A DNA stretch of 64,000 nt from NCBI RefSeq assembly GCF_003076515.1, contig NZ_CP022390.1, positions 806,001 through 870,000 of the forward strand, in the 5' to 3' direction. Position numbers and translations under genes: made by a program. Positions 1-9,055 of this stretch are shown here, in pieces. Within the stretch, counting starts at the first letter, position 1, and every line of letters begins with the position of its first letter. Below the pieces are notes generated by a model. The model searched no databases. It saw nothing but the letters and a program-made list of their open reading frames with translations, and was not told where the DNA came from. This DNA comes from Alcaligenes aquatilis. Lineage in GTDB: Bacteria > Pseudomonadota > Gammaproteobacteria > Burkholderiales > Burkholderiaceae_B.

Positions 1-948
1 TGAGCGGCCAAAGTAGCGTGTAAAGGCGACGGAAAAATTATTGGGGTATTTGTAGCCCACTTGCCAGGCAGCCTGGGCCACTTGTTGGCCGGACTCCAGC
101 AAGGTATAGGCTTTGCGCATACGCAGTTCCAGCAGCAGGCCGATAGGCGTGTTGTCGTACAGATAGCGAAAACCTTCTTTAAGTTTGTGCTCGTTAATGC
201 CTACCGTCGTAGCCAGATACTCCACCGTGATTGGCTGGTCCAGTTGCGAACTGAGCAAATCGCGTGCTCGCTCAACCCGCTGAATATCATCCACCGACAG
301 CGGGGCGCTGTTGGGGGCGTCGGGCGGAGCCAGGCGGTTGAACTGCTCGGCCAGCAAGCTTAGTGCATGGATTTGCAGGTTCAGCCTGTGGTGATGAATG
401 GGCTGCTCCGGGGTGCACGGCTGCATATAGCGTGCCAGTGCCGCAGCATGGGCCATGGTGGCCTGGCTGCTGGCATGAAAAGACAGACGATGCAGTCCCA
501 CGCAATCCATCAATTGGGTGGCGCGTTCCGAGCCCACGTATTTGTTCAAGGCCGCCTCGCTGATGACCAGACGTAATTGCGATACGGACTGGTCCTCTTG
601 ATAGTGGCGTTCCCCCCGCAGAGATCGGAAAGCTGTCACCGTGGTATGGCCTGCCTTGAACAGCAGGTCTGAACTCTCCCGTCCCTGATAGGCCGACTGT
701 CCTTGCAGACCCACGGTCACCACAATGACACGGCCCGCATGAGGGCCGTTGCTTTCTTCAACCAGCGATCGGCTGGGGTGATAGTGCAAACGGCCTAACA
801 AAAACCCGTGTTCCAGCTCCACGCATTCGGAATAGCAGTGGCCCAGTTCTTCGGGAAGTTGCAGCCGGACTCGGCCATCGCTCAGAGCGCGGCATGATCT
901 GGGTTCATCCGTGGTTAAGCGATAGCCACATTTGCGCGTATTCATCAT
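1..948 (-). CDS. AraC-family activator, PdtC/PchR-like (3' end cut by window edge)
   Basis: A reading frame on the minus strand starts at a double ATG (948/945) after an AGGAGAA ribosome site and stays open to the window edge, so the C-terminus is missing. The visible C-terminal part reads as an AraC HTH pair: an IERARDLL-type helix, then TVEYLATTVGINEHKLKEGF and a second helix ending in VGYKYPNNFSVAFTRYFG. This is the PchR/PdtC type of siderophore-sensing activator. It is divergent from the methyltransferase and permease genes, with a Fur box in between, so it probably activates the adjacent cluster when the cognate siderophore is bound. The second ATG (945) has the better spacing from the ribosome site. 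Its role is inferred from family and position. Confidence 0.85.
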   Translation of the reverse strand, partial: MMNTRKCGYRLTTDEPRSCRALSDGRVRLQLPEELGHCYSECVELEHGFLLGRLHYHPSRSLVEESNGPHAGRVIVVTVGLQGQSAYQGRESSDLLFKAGHTTVTAFRSLRGERHYQEDQSVSQLRLVISEAALNKYVGSERATQLMDCVGLHRLSFHASSQATMAHAAALARYMQPCTPEQPIHHHRLNLQIHALSLLAEQFNRLAPPDAPNSAPLSVDDIQRVERARDLLSSQLDQPITVEYLATTVGINEHKLKEGFRYLYDNTPIGLLLELRMRKAYTLLESGQQVAQAAWQVGYKYPNNFSVAFTRYFGRS

Positions 949-1003
949 TTCTCCTGCTAAAAGCGCCTCGCATATGAATTGCTCCGTTCAGCATAGATCT
1001 TAA

Positions 1004-1022
1004 TGCAAATAATTCTCATTAA
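1004..1022. promoter_or_regulatory. Fur box upstream of the siderophore-type methyltransferase
   Basis: The 19 bases TGCAAATAATTCTCATTAA fit the Fur consensus closely and are followed by an AT-rich stretch (1021-1033). The site lies between divergent genes. It overlaps the furthest upstream ATG of the methyltransferase frame (1003), which argues that translation starts downstream. It predicts iron repression. Confidence 0.7.
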
Positions 1023-1089
1023 ATATATATCATTTCTAGCTGTCATGGCAGAGGGAAGGGCCATTGTGGAATTTACGGAGGGAAAAACA

Positions 1090-2154
1090 GTGCTGGATCG
1101 ATCGCAAGGAGACGTTGTTTTGCCGGAGCAATTGTTGCAGTCGCATGCGCTGCAAGCCTGTTGGGACGCGCAATTGGCGGGCTTAAGTGCCGATGCCTTG
1201 AACCTGGCTTTGGGGTATGGGGTGTTTGCGCATCTGGATCAGTTTATCGCTGCCCAGGAGTTGGCGCTTGTGCTCAAGTGGGACGCTGACAACACCGCTT
1301 ATCTGCTGGAGTTGTTGTGGAGTCTGGAATTGCTGGAGTGTCAGTGGACCTGTCCGCGACGCTATCGCAGCCTGCCCCAAACGGCGCGTTATCTGAATCC
1401 GGGTTCGGCGCAATATTGTGGCGATGCCTTGCTGTTTCGGCATGGCGTTTTGCGCCAGGTGGGCAATCAGTTGGAAGAGCTGCTGCGTAATGGCAAATCG
1501 CCTCCGGCGGATCCGGCCCTGATTCAGCAAGGTTGGGCAGCGGCGGCGCGCTCGCAAATTGCCCAGGAGCAAACGGCGGTAACGGCTGAGGTGGCCTGTG
1601 AGATTTTTGGGGCCGTGCCGCAGTTCTGGCGGGCGCAACGTTTGCTGGATTTGGGCGGTGGGCCGGGCCTGGTGGCTATTGCCTTGGCACAAGAGCAGCA
1701 GGACTTGAATGCCGTGGTGTTCGAGTACGAAGCAGCGGCGGCCGTCGCTCAGCAAAAAATTCTTGATGCCGGCCTGGAAACGCGTGTCAGCACCTTGGCC
1801 GGTGATCTGCTGGTGGACGATTTCGGGGCGGATTACGACCTGATCTGGTGCTCCTCCGTGCTGCATTTTGTGCCGGACATTCCCGCTTTGCTGGCCCGTC
1901 TGTATCGCGCCTTGCGCCCCGGTGGGGTGCTGGTGTGCTGTCACGCCGAAGTGCATAAGGAAGTCAGCAAGGCCAAACGGATTTTGCATTACTACCTGCA
2001 TATGCGTATGCAAGGCCGCCAGGTGCTGCCGGAAGGGCAGTTGGCCCAGTTGCTGGAACAAGCCGGATTTGATGAGGTTCAGCAGTTTGATGAGGTGCGC
2101 TTTCCGGTTGCGCCCGTCACTGCATTGATTGCGCGCAAGGCGTGCAAAGGGTGA
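1090..2154 (+). CDS. SAM-dependent methyltransferase of a thiocarboxylate-siderophore-like cluster
   Basis: Class I methyltransferase of the O-methyltransferase type: an N-terminal helical dimerisation/winged-helix region, then the SAM motif LDLGGGPGLVAIALAQ, and later WCSSVLHFVPD and LRPGGVLV. The frame is open from ATG 1003, but a Fur box covers that codon. I chose GTG 1090, seven bases after ACGGAGGG; ATG 1045 and GTG 1066 are alternatives. The stop overlaps the next start (ATGA at 2154), so it is co-translated with the permease. By analogy with the pdt cluster it may methylate the thiocarboxylate product or an intermediate, but the substrate cannot be read from the sequence. Confidence 0.75.
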   Translation: MLDRSQGDVVLPEQLLQSHALQACWDAQLAGLSADALNLALGYGVFAHLDQFIAAQELALVLKWDADNTAYLLELLWSLELLECQWTCPRRYRSLPQTARYLNPGSAQYCGDALLFRHGVLRQVGNQLEELLRNGKSPPADPALIQQGWAAAARSQIAQEQTAVTAEVACEIFGAVPQFWRAQRLLDLGGGPGLVAIALAQEQQDLNAVVFEYEAAAAVAQQKILDAGLETRVSTLAGDLLVDDFGADYDLIWCSSVLHFVPDIPALLARLYRALRPGGVLVCCHAEVHKEVSKAKRILHYYLHMRMQGRQVLPEGQLAQLLEQAGFDEVQQFDEVRFPVAPVTALIARKACKG

Positions 2155-3395
2155 TGAGAATGAAGACGTGGAAAGCGTGGGGGGCACAGTTGCTGTTTGG
2201 CTGGATGAATCTGGTGCTGGCTGTCCCCAGTATTTATTTGATGCTGGGCCTGCCCCTGGTGATGCGCCAGCATGGCTGGTCCGGCACTGAGATAGGCTTG
2301 TTTCAGTTGGCGGCCTTGCCCGCTGTTTTCAAGCTGGTGCTGGCCATGCCGGTGCAGCGCGTTCGCCTGGGGGGCGGGCATTTTGTGCATTGGCTGTGGT
2401 TGATGGCGGTCTTGTTGCTGGCTTTGTATGTAGGCATAGGCCGCGAGAATCTGATTGATCAGCGGACCCTGCTGTTTGCCCTGACGTTTGCCATCAGCAT
2501 TGTGGCGACCTGGATGGACATCCCTTTGAATGCCTTGGCCGTGCAATACCTGCCGCGCGAGGAACAGTTGCGTGCGGGCAGTATTCGTTCTGCCGCCTTG
2601 TTTCTGGGCGCGATTGTTGGGGCAGGGGTGATGGTGCTGGTGCAGGCCCGCTGGGGTTGGCAGGCACCGTTCGCCTTGATGGGCCTGGGGCTGGTTGTGG
2701 GTTGTTTGCCCTTTGTGTTTCTGCGCTCTAAAGCGGGCTTGCACGTGGCAGAGGCCGAGCAGGCGCCGCCTGGTTTTGTCGCTGATTGGGTCAGTTTTTT
2801 TGGGCAGGAAGGGGCCAAGCAATGGACCAGCTTGCTGCTGACCAGCTTTCCCTTTATTGGTGCCGTCTGGTTTTACTTGAAACCCTTGATGCTGGACCAG
2901 GGCATGCCCCTGGAAGAGGTAGCCTGGACGGTCGGGATTGCTGGTGGCATTACCGGTGCCGTGTTCAGCCTGATTGGTGGTCGTTTGGCCTCATTCCTGG
3001 GTGCCGCGCGTGCCATTCCTATTTATCTGCTGGCGGCTTTGCTGTCTCTGGTTCTGCTGATGGTCTCGGTCTGGGCCAAGCTGGGCCCGGTGTGGCTGAT
3101 CAGCAGTGCCCTATTGATTGCTGCCAGCATGGGGGCGGTGTCGGCCTTGCTGTTTGGCCTGACTATGTTTTTCACCCGTAGACAGCGCAATGCTTCCGAC
3201 TACGGTTTGCAGTCGACCATCTTCACCTTGGCGCGCATGGCTGTCCCGATTGCGGCGGGCATTGTGCTGGACCGCTTCGGGCAAGTCGTCATGCTGGGTG
3301 CCTTGACCTTAGGCGTTCTGTTCGCCTTTGTACTGGCTTGGCGCGTCCGCCACAGCGTTGGTGCCAGCACTGAAGTGTTGCTGCGCAGCCAGTAA
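2154..3395 (+). CDS. RhtX/FptX-like (PdtE-like) siderophore permease
   Basis: About 413 residues with roughly twelve hydrophobic segments. The N-terminal part (FGWMNLVLAVPSIYLMLGLPLV, followed by GWSGTEIGLFQLAALPAVFK) and the motif WMDIPLNALAVQYL resemble the RhtX/FptX/AmpG group of inner-membrane permeases that import intact ferric siderophores. ATG 2154 overlaps the methyltransferase stop, and an in-frame ATG at 2160 is an alternative. The position after a Fur box and beside a PchR-like activator supports siderophore uptake. No TonB-dependent receptor is visible in the window; it may lie beyond the left edge. Confidence 0.78.
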   Translation: MRMKTWKAWGAQLLFGWMNLVLAVPSIYLMLGLPLVMRQHGWSGTEIGLFQLAALPAVFKLVLAMPVQRVRLGGGHFVHWLWLMAVLLLALYVGIGRENLIDQRTLLFALTFAISIVATWMDIPLNALAVQYLPREEQLRAGSIRSAALFLGAIVGAGVMVLVQARWGWQAPFALMGLGLVVGCLPFVFLRSKAGLHVAEAEQAPPGFVADWVSFFGQEGAKQWTSLLLTSFPFIGAVWFYLKPLMLDQGMPLEEVAWTVGIAGGITGAVFSLIGGRLASFLGAARAIPIYLLAALLSLVLLMVSVWAKLGPVWLISSALLIAASMGAVSALLFGLTMFFTRRQRNASDYGLQSTIFTLARMAVPIAAGIVLDRFGQVVMLGALTLGVLFAFVLAWRVRHSVGASTEVLLRSQ

Positions 3396-3552
3396 ATCCT
3401 CTGCTGAAAACGCCGGCGTACATAGGCTGCGTTGGCGTTCATCGTTTTTGCTCCGTTTTGCATAGAAATTAGAGCCCGAAGGCTATTGTGCCATGTTCGG
3501 TCATATTTGAGAATAAGTCTTGTTCGTATTCATATGTATTTAACCAGGAGTC

Positions 3553-4728
3553 ATGATGACCTTGCCCCCTTTAGTTGAACCCGGTGAGCCCTTAAGCCGC
3601 GAAGAGGTGAACCGTTATAGCCGTCACCTTTTGATTCCCAATGTGGGCATGGAAGGCCAGCGCCGCATCAAAAATGCCAAAGTGCTGGTCATCGGGGCGG
3701 GGGGCCTGGGTTCGCCCACCTTGCTGTACTTGGCCGCGGCCGGGGTGGGCACACTGGGCATCATCGACTTTGACCGAGTGGATGAATCCAACCTGCAGCG
3801 CCAGATCATTCACACCGTAGACAGCATTGGCGAGCTGAAAGTGGAAAGCGCCAAGCGTGCGATTCAAAAGCTCAACCCCCACATCAAGGTAGAAACCTAT
3901 ACCGACCGCTTGGAACCGGATACGGCGGTCGAGCTGTTCTCGCGCTACGACTTGATTCTGGACGGCACCGATAACTTCGCGACCCGCTATCTGGTCAATG
4001 ATGCGTGCATGCTGGCCGACAAACCCTATGTCTGGGGTTCGATTTTCCGCTTTGAAGGCCAGGTCTCGGTGTTCTGGGAAAACGCGCCCGGTGGAATAGG
4101 CTTGAACTATCGTGATCTGTACCCCGAACCGCCACCCCCCGAGCTGGCTCCCTCTTGCGCGCAGGGCGGGGTGTTTGGTGTCTTGTGCGCCTCGATTGCC
4201 TCCATCATGTCCACCGAAGCCATCAAGTTGATTACCGGCATTGGTGATCCTTTGATCGGTCGTCTGATCGCTTATGACGCATTGGATATGTGCTACCGCG
4301 AACTGCCTATCCGTCGCCTGCCCAATCGTACGCCGGTCACTGAGTTGGGTGACTACCAAACCTTCTGCGGCCTGAACCCACCTGCTGATGCTATGACCAT
4401 TCCCGTGCCTGTCATGACGGTGTTGGAGCTGAAAGAACGGCTGGACCAAGCGCAAGCCCCCGTCCTGGTGGACGTACGCGATCCCAATGAATGGGAAATC
4501 GTGAACATTCCTGGCGCCATTCTGATGCCCAAGTCTCCCACCGTCGCTGCCGAGATTCTGGCTGCCTTTGGTCCGAATGCGGATCTGGTGATCTCGTGCC
4601 GCTCCGGTGCGCGCTCCAAGGCCGTGTGCGAAGAGTTGATCAAGTTGAATGCCCCCAAGGTGCGCAATCTGGAAGGTGGCGTGCTGGCTTGGGTAGAGCA
4701 GGTCGCTCCCGAATTGGCGTCTTACTAA
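3553..4728 (+). CDS. MoeZ-like E1 adenylyltransferase with C-terminal rhodanese domain (PdtF/QbsC-like)
   Basis: Residues about 15-250 are a ThiF/MoeB domain: VLVIGAGGLGSPTLLYLAAAGVG nucleotide loop, DFDRVDESNLQRQ, and LDGTDNFATRYLVND. The MoeZ-type segment APSCAQGGVFGVLCA follows. From about residue 290 there is a rhodanese domain with active loop SCRSGARSKA. The protein should adenylate the C-terminal glycine of a small sulfur carrier and convert it to a thiocarboxylate. The partner carrier is encoded two genes downstream and a JAMM peptidase gene lies between. The start follows AGGAG closely; ATG 3556 has better spacing. The same order (MoeZ, JAMM, carrier) occurs in pdt and qbs siderophore clusters and in actinobacterial cysteine synthesis. 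Confidence 0.88.
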   Translation: MMTLPPLVEPGEPLSREEVNRYSRHLLIPNVGMEGQRRIKNAKVLVIGAGGLGSPTLLYLAAAGVGTLGIIDFDRVDESNLQRQIIHTVDSIGELKVESAKRAIQKLNPHIKVETYTDRLEPDTAVELFSRYDLILDGTDNFATRYLVNDACMLADKPYVWGSIFRFEGQVSVFWENAPGGIGLNYRDLYPEPPPPELAPSCAQGGVFGVLCASIASIMSTEAIKLITGIGDPLIGRLIAYDALDMCYRELPIRRLPNRTPVTELGDYQTFCGLNPPADAMTIPVPVMTVLELKERLDQAQAPVLVDVRDPNEWEIVNIPGAILMPKSPTVAAEILAAFGPNADLVISCRSGARSKAVCEELIKLNAPKVRNLEGGVLAWVEQVAPELASY

Positions 4729-4747
4729 GTTCGGGAAGGAGCACATC

Positions 4748-5155
4748 ATGGCCTTGCAGATTCGTCGTTCTGCCTTGGAACAAGTTCTGAATCATGCCAA
4801 GCAGGATCACCCCATCGAGGCATGCGGACTGATTGCCGCCCAGGAAGGCTCGCTGGTGGCTGAACGTGTGCTGCCCATGCAAAACCGGGCGGCCTCGGAG
4901 GTGTTTTATCAGTTCGATTCGCGCGAGCAATTTCAGGTCTACCGCCGTCTGGATGAGGACGATCAGGAGTGCTGCGTGATCTACCACTCCCATACCGCCA
5001 GCCAGGCTTTTCCCAGCAAGGACGACATTGATTTTGCGGGCCATCCCGAACTGCATTACCTGATCGTGTCCACCTGGGATCAGGCCACGGTGCCGGTTCG
5101 ATCCTTCCGGATTATCGATGGCGGTGTGACCGAAGAAACCATTGTGATTGTCTAG
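4748..5155 (+). CDS. JAMM/M67-family metallopeptidase (Mec/PdtG/QbsD-like)
   Basis: A 135-residue JAMM protein. It has an early Glu-containing helix (HPIEACGLI) and the zinc signature HSHTASQAFPSKDD, the H-x-H-x7-S-x2-D pattern. Relatives either cleave cysteine from a CysO-cysteine adduct (Mec) or trim the tail of a sulfur-carrier precursor (QbsD). The gene lies 19 bases after the MoeZ-like gene, with AAGGAG before the ATG, and 71 bases before the carrier gene. Because the carrier already ends in Gly-Gly, trimming seems unnecessary; release of a carrier-bound product is more likely, by inference. Confidence 0.88.
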   Translation: MALQIRRSALEQVLNHAKQDHPIEACGLIAAQEGSLVAERVLPMQNRAASEVFYQFDSREQFQVYRRLDEDDQECCVIYHSHTASQAFPSKDDIDFAGHPELHYLIVSTWDQATVPVRSFRIIDGGVTEETIVIV

Positions 5156-5226
5156 GGAACAGCGTCGCTCCTAAGGGGGCGTGCGTCCCGGCTGTTGGAA
5201 ACCACTATTTCAAAGGAGTTTTAAGC

Positions 5227-5499
5227 ATGTCCATTTCAGTCTCTATCCCGACCTTGCTGCGTCCATTGACGAATGGCGAGAAGAAAGTCCAGGCCCAGGG
5301 CACTTCGGTAGGCGAAGTGATCGAGCATCTTGAAGGTCAGTTTCCCGGCATCAAGGCACGTCTGATGAGCGGCGAAGACCTGCACCGTTTTGTGAACATT
5401 TACGTAAACGAAGAGGACATCCGTTTCAGCAATGGCCTGAAAACTGCCACCTGCGCTGGCGACAGCCTGACCGTACTGCCTGCCGTGGCAGGGGGCTAA
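5227..5499 (+). CDS. ThiS/MoaD-like sulfur-carrier protein (CysO/PdtH-like)
   Basis: A 90-residue ubiquitin-fold carrier: N-terminal ISVSIPTLLRPLTNGEK, central VNIYVNEEDIRF, and a C-terminus ending directly in AGG. The terminal glycine is the site adenylated and thiocarboxylated by the upstream MoeZ-like enzyme. An AAAGGAG ribosome site precedes the ATG. The length and the NIYVNEEDIRF strand are closer to CysO/QbsE than to molybdopterin MoaD, and no moa genes are nearby. It probably donates sulfur to an activated carboxylate made by the downstream ligase or transferase. Confidence 0.87.
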   Translation: MSISVSIPTLLRPLTNGEKKVQAQGTSVGEVIEHLEGQFPGIKARLMSGEDLHRFVNIYVNEEDIRFSNGLKTATCAGDSLTVLPAVAGG

Positions 5500-5582
5500 G
5501 ACCGCCTGGTCTGGATTTTCATGGTGCAAGTGCTGGTTTCTGCAATCAGCACTTGGCGTGTGCATCACTCTGGTTTGGAACT

Positions 5583-7397
5583 ATGTCTGAATTACTACAT
5601 GGCTGCGGATTACGTTGGCAGATGGGCTCACCGCCCCCGTACTGGCAGGGCTTGCCCGCTGCCTTGAGCCGTCAGGCCCGATTGCTGGGTTTGTCCGAGC
5701 AAGCCGCAGGCCAGCAAGACGAAGCAGCATTCAGCCTGCATTCGCCTGATTTTGGAACGATTAGCACGCGTCTGGAAACCGAGGCGGGCGGCATGACGCA
5801 AGCCGCGATCAGCGAGCTGAGCATGCAGGCTGCCAGCGGTATCTTGTCCGTGCATGGACGCTCCAGTGGTCCGTCGGGTACCTTGGGCCTGGATTATCTG
5901 GCTGTGCTCAGTTCAGCCATGAGCTTGCAGGCGACCTTGGCAGCCGCCTTGGGCCAGTTGCGTGGCGGGCGTTTCTCCACGGTGTCGGTCTCGCCCTTGG
6001 CTTGTGGCTTGCTCAGTATCGGTCAGTATTTGGCCGGGGCAACGGCGGCCCAGGATCCCGAGCAGTTATTGGCAGGCAGCTACGATCCCGGCTTGCGGCC
6101 GCCCTTTGTCTCGCAAGACGGTGTGATCTTCGAGTTGGAAACGCTGGACCCCCGACCCTGGCGCGCCTTTTGGGAAGCGGTGGGCGTACCGGCTGATTTG
6201 GCTGGTCAGGCCTGGAAAGCCTTTTTGCTGCGTTATGCCAAGGCGGTGTGCCCTATGCCAGAGACGTGTTTACGCCGTTTGCGAGCGTTGAACTTTGCCC
6301 GCTTGCAGGAATTGGCCGTGCAAACAGGAATGGCCATTTTGCCGGTGCGTACACCGCCTCAACGCCAGAGCGATAGTGATTACGCGGCCTTGGCTGGTCT
6401 GTGGCAGCATCAGATTCATGCCGCGTCTGACTCCTTCTTGCGCGCCTTGCCGTCCAACGCCGATTTGCCCTTGCGCGGTTTGCGGGTAGTGGAGTCTTGC
6501 CGCCGGATTCAAGGGCCGATTGCCGGTCATTTGCTGGCGCTCCTGGGGGCGGAAGTGATCCGTCTGGAACCGCCCGGTGGCGATCCCTTGCGTGCTATGC
6601 CGCCTTGCGTGGATGGTTGTTCGGTGCGTTTTGATGCGCTCAATCAACTCAAGACGGTGCAGGAAGTGGACATCAAGTCGGCTCAAGGCCGCCAGGCCAT
6701 TTACGAGCTGGTGAGTCAGTCCGATGTGTTCCTGCATAACTGGGCGCCGGGCAAGGCGGCCGAACTGCAACTGGATGCTCAGGACTTGCATGCGGTGCGC
6801 CCGGATCTGGTCTACGCCTATGCGGGCGGTTGGGGGCAGGAGCAAGTGGACGCACCGGGCACGGACTTCACGGTGCAAGCCTGGTCGGGCATTGCTCACA
6901 CCATTTCTCAAACCTCGGATGCACGGGGTGGGTCTTTGTTTACGGTGCTGGATGTGCTGGGCGGCGTGATGGCCGCGCTGGGTATCAGTGCCGCCTTGCT
7001 GCGCCGGGGCCTGAGCGGGTCGGGCTTGCGGGTAGACAGTTCCTTGCTGGCCACGGCCGATCATCTGGCCCAGGCCGCCTCTCCTATTAGTAAAACCGGC
7101 GTGTCGGCGGTGTTCCAGACGGGCGATGGCTTTATGGTCATCGACTGCCAGGATCAAACGCATTTGCACGCGCTGGCCGGGTGGCTGAATGTGTCGCCCG
7201 ATGCCGTTTGGACGGTCTTGCCGGATCGTCTTCTGTCCCAGTCTGCCCTGAGCCTGGAGGCGCAACTGGATGTGCTGGGCATACCGGCCCGCCACGTCCC
7301 AGGCAATCTGGCGCAACTGCGTGCTGATCCACGCCTGGCGTCCCATTTCCATGACAAGGGCTATTCGTCTGTTAATTCTCCCTGGAGGTTTGTATGA
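5583..7397 (+). CDS. Long CaiB/BaiF-type CoA transferase (PdtI-like)
   Basis: About 604 residues, longer than a single CaiB unit. Residues about 290-560 carry the family III CoA-transferase core: GLRVVESCRRIQGPIAGHLLALLGAEVIRLEPPGGDPLR in outline, then VFLHNWAPGKAAEL and GTDFTVQAWSGI, which holds the likely catalytic Asp. The N-terminal 270 residues also look CaiB-like (LGLDYLAVLSSAMSLQATLA), so this may be a fused tandem. I prefer ATG 5583 because the ten codons before it look non-family. The stop overlaps the ligase start by four bases. In the cluster it would handle acyl-CoA or acyl-thioester forms of the precursor. Confidence 0.83.
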   Translation: MSELLHGCGLRWQMGSPPPYWQGLPAALSRQARLLGLSEQAAGQQDEAAFSLHSPDFGTISTRLETEAGGMTQAAISELSMQAASGILSVHGRSSGPSGTLGLDYLAVLSSAMSLQATLAAALGQLRGGRFSTVSVSPLACGLLSIGQYLAGATAAQDPEQLLAGSYDPGLRPPFVSQDGVIFELETLDPRPWRAFWEAVGVPADLAGQAWKAFLLRYAKAVCPMPETCLRRLRALNFARLQELAVQTGMAILPVRTPPQRQSDSDYAALAGLWQHQIHAASDSFLRALPSNADLPLRGLRVVESCRRIQGPIAGHLLALLGAEVIRLEPPGGDPLRAMPPCVDGCSVRFDALNQLKTVQEVDIKSAQGRQAIYELVSQSDVFLHNWAPGKAAELQLDAQDLHAVRPDLVYAYAGGWGQEQVDAPGTDFTVQAWSGIAHTISQTSDARGGSLFTVLDVLGGVMAALGISAALLRRGLSGSGLRVDSSLLATADHLAQAASPISKTGVSAVFQTGDGFMVIDCQDQTHLHALAGWLNVSPDAVWTVLPDRLLSQSALSLEAQLDVLGIPARHVPGNLAQLRADPRLASHFHDKGYSSVNSPWRFV

Positions 7398-9055
7398 ATC
7401 ACGCTGGCATCATCGATCTGGTCCCCGCGTCATTGCGCCAACGCTGGATAGAGGACGGTACCTACCCGAACAAGCCGGTCTTTACGCTGTTCGCGGAAAA
7501 AGCCCAGGCGCATCCGGACAAGCTGGCGGTGCTCTCGCCACAAGGCAATATCAGCTATAGCGCCTTGATGGATGCGGCCCTGCGTCTGGCAGCTAATCTG
7601 CGTCGTGCGGGCATTATGGCGGGCGATGTGGTGGCCTATCAGCTTAGCAACCATTGGGTGTGCTGCGCCATTGACCTGGCCGCCGCCGCGTTGGGGGCGA
7701 TTGTGGCGCCTTTCCCACCCGGACGGGGCAAGCTGGATATTCAATCGCTGGTGCGTCGTTGCGATGCACGGGCGGTGATTGTGCCGCATGAATATGCAGG
7801 CATTGATTTGTGCGACGTGATCGAGTCCTTGCGGCCGACGTTGCTGTCCTTGCGTGTTCTGATCGTGCAAGGCCCATCGCGTCCGGGCTGGCTGACCTTG
7901 GATTCCCTGTTCGAGGGCGAGCCTTTGGCCTTGTCCGAATTACCCGAGGTGTCCCCCAATTCGCCGGTACGTTTGCTGGTGTCCTCCGGTACCGAATCCG
8001 AGCCCAAGCTGGTGGCGTATTCGCACAATGCCCTGGTGGGCGGGCGCGGCCGATTCCTGCAACGCATTTCCCCCAACGATGTGGAGTTCCGGGGCATGTA
8101 TCTGGTGCCGCTGGGCTCGTCGTTTGGCTCTACGGCCACCTTTGGCGTGCTGTGCTGGTTAGGTGGTTCTTTGGTGGTCTTGCCCAAGTTTGATGTACCT
8201 AGTGCGATTGCCGCCATCAATGCCTTCAAGCCTAGCTTCATTCTGGGCGTGCCCACCATGTTCCAGCGTATTGCGGCAGCGCCCGAGCTGGAAAAAGCCG
8301 ATAAAGCCAGTTTGCGCGGCTTGATTGTGGGCGGCTCCGTCATTGACGAAGCTACCGTGCGCCGTTGCGTGGAAGCGTTTGAGTGCGGCTTTATCAGCCT
8401 GTACGGCTCGGCTGATGGGGTTAACTGCCACAACACGCTGGACGATCCCATCGACGTGGTCTTGAGCAGTGTGGGGGCCCCCAATCCGCAAGTGTGCGAG
8501 ATCCGTCTGATTGATGACGAGGGTGCCGAAGTGCCGCACGGTGAAGTAGGCGAAATCACGGCACGCGGTCCCTTGAGCCCCATGCAATATGTGAATGCCC
8601 CGGAGTTGGATGCGCAGTATCGGGACGAGCAGGGTTGGGTGAAAACGGGTGATCTAGGCTATATCAATACGCAAGGGCAGTTGGTGTTGGCCGGTCGCAA
8701 GAAAGACATCATCATTCGTGGTGGTGCCAATATCAGTCCGGTGCAAATTGAAGGGCTGGTCATGGCTCACCCGGATGTGGTTACCGTGGCGTGCGTGCCG
8801 GTCCCCGATGCGGACCTGGGCCAGCGTATTTGCTTGTGCGTGACGGTGCGGGAAGGCGTGCCGCGTTTCTCCTTGAAAGAGATCACCGACTTCTTGCGTG
8901 AACAGGGCCTGGAAGTGAACAAGCTGCCCGAGTATCTGCGTTTTTACCGCAGCTTGCCGCTGACGCCTGCGGGCAAGATTGACAAGCGCGCCTTGGCTGC
9001 TGACGCTGCCGCTTTAGGTTCCGGGGCCAAGACTGCAGCAGGGATGGCCGCATGA
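7394..9055 (+). CDS. AMP-forming acyl-CoA synthetase/ligase (PdtJ-like)
   Basis: A 553-residue ANL-superfamily enzyme. Visible motifs are the P-loop variant LLVSSGTESEPKLVAYS, the A5-like SLYGSADGVNCHNT, the hinge region GWVKTGDLGYINTQGQLVLAGRKKDIIIRGG, and the C-terminal lysine region LTPAGKIDKRAL. It should activate a carboxylic acid, probably a pyridine or related aromatic dicarboxylate if the pdt analogy holds, for transfer to CoA or sulfur. The start overlaps the CoA transferase stop and the stop overlaps the dehydrogenase start, so translation is coupled. Confidence 0.87.
   Translation: MNHAGIIDLVPASLRQRWIEDGTYPNKPVFTLFAEKAQAHPDKLAVLSPQGNISYSALMDAALRLAANLRRAGIMAGDVVAYQLSNHWVCCAIDLAAAALGAIVAPFPPGRGKLDIQSLVRRCDARAVIVPHEYAGIDLCDVIESLRPTLLSLRVLIVQGPSRPGWLTLDSLFEGEPLALSELPEVSPNSPVRLLVSSGTESEPKLVAYSHNALVGGRGRFLQRISPNDVEFRGMYLVPLGSSFGSTATFGVLCWLGGSLVVLPKFDVPSAIAAINAFKPSFILGVPTMFQRIAAAPELEKADKASLRGLIVGGSVIDEATVRRCVEAFECGFISLYGSADGVNCHNTLDDPIDVVLSSVGAPNPQVCEIRLIDDEGAEVPHGEVGEITARGPLSPMQYVNAPELDAQYRDEQGWVKTGDLGYINTQGQLVLAGRKKDIIIRGGANISPVQIEGLVMAHPDVVTVACVPVPDADLGQRICLCVTVREGVPRFSLKEITDFLREQGLEVNKLPEYLRFYRSLPLTPAGKIDKRALAADAAALGSGAKTAAGMAA

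Noticed and set aside
1183..2187. Long minus-strand open frame opposite the methyltransferase gene
   Set aside because: His/Gln-rich translation with no family pattern; it mirrors the codon bias of the real gene on the other strand.
3592..4749. 385-codon minus-strand frame opposite the MoeZ-like gene
   Set aside because: Low-complexity shadow of a clearly recognised enzyme; no ribosome site.
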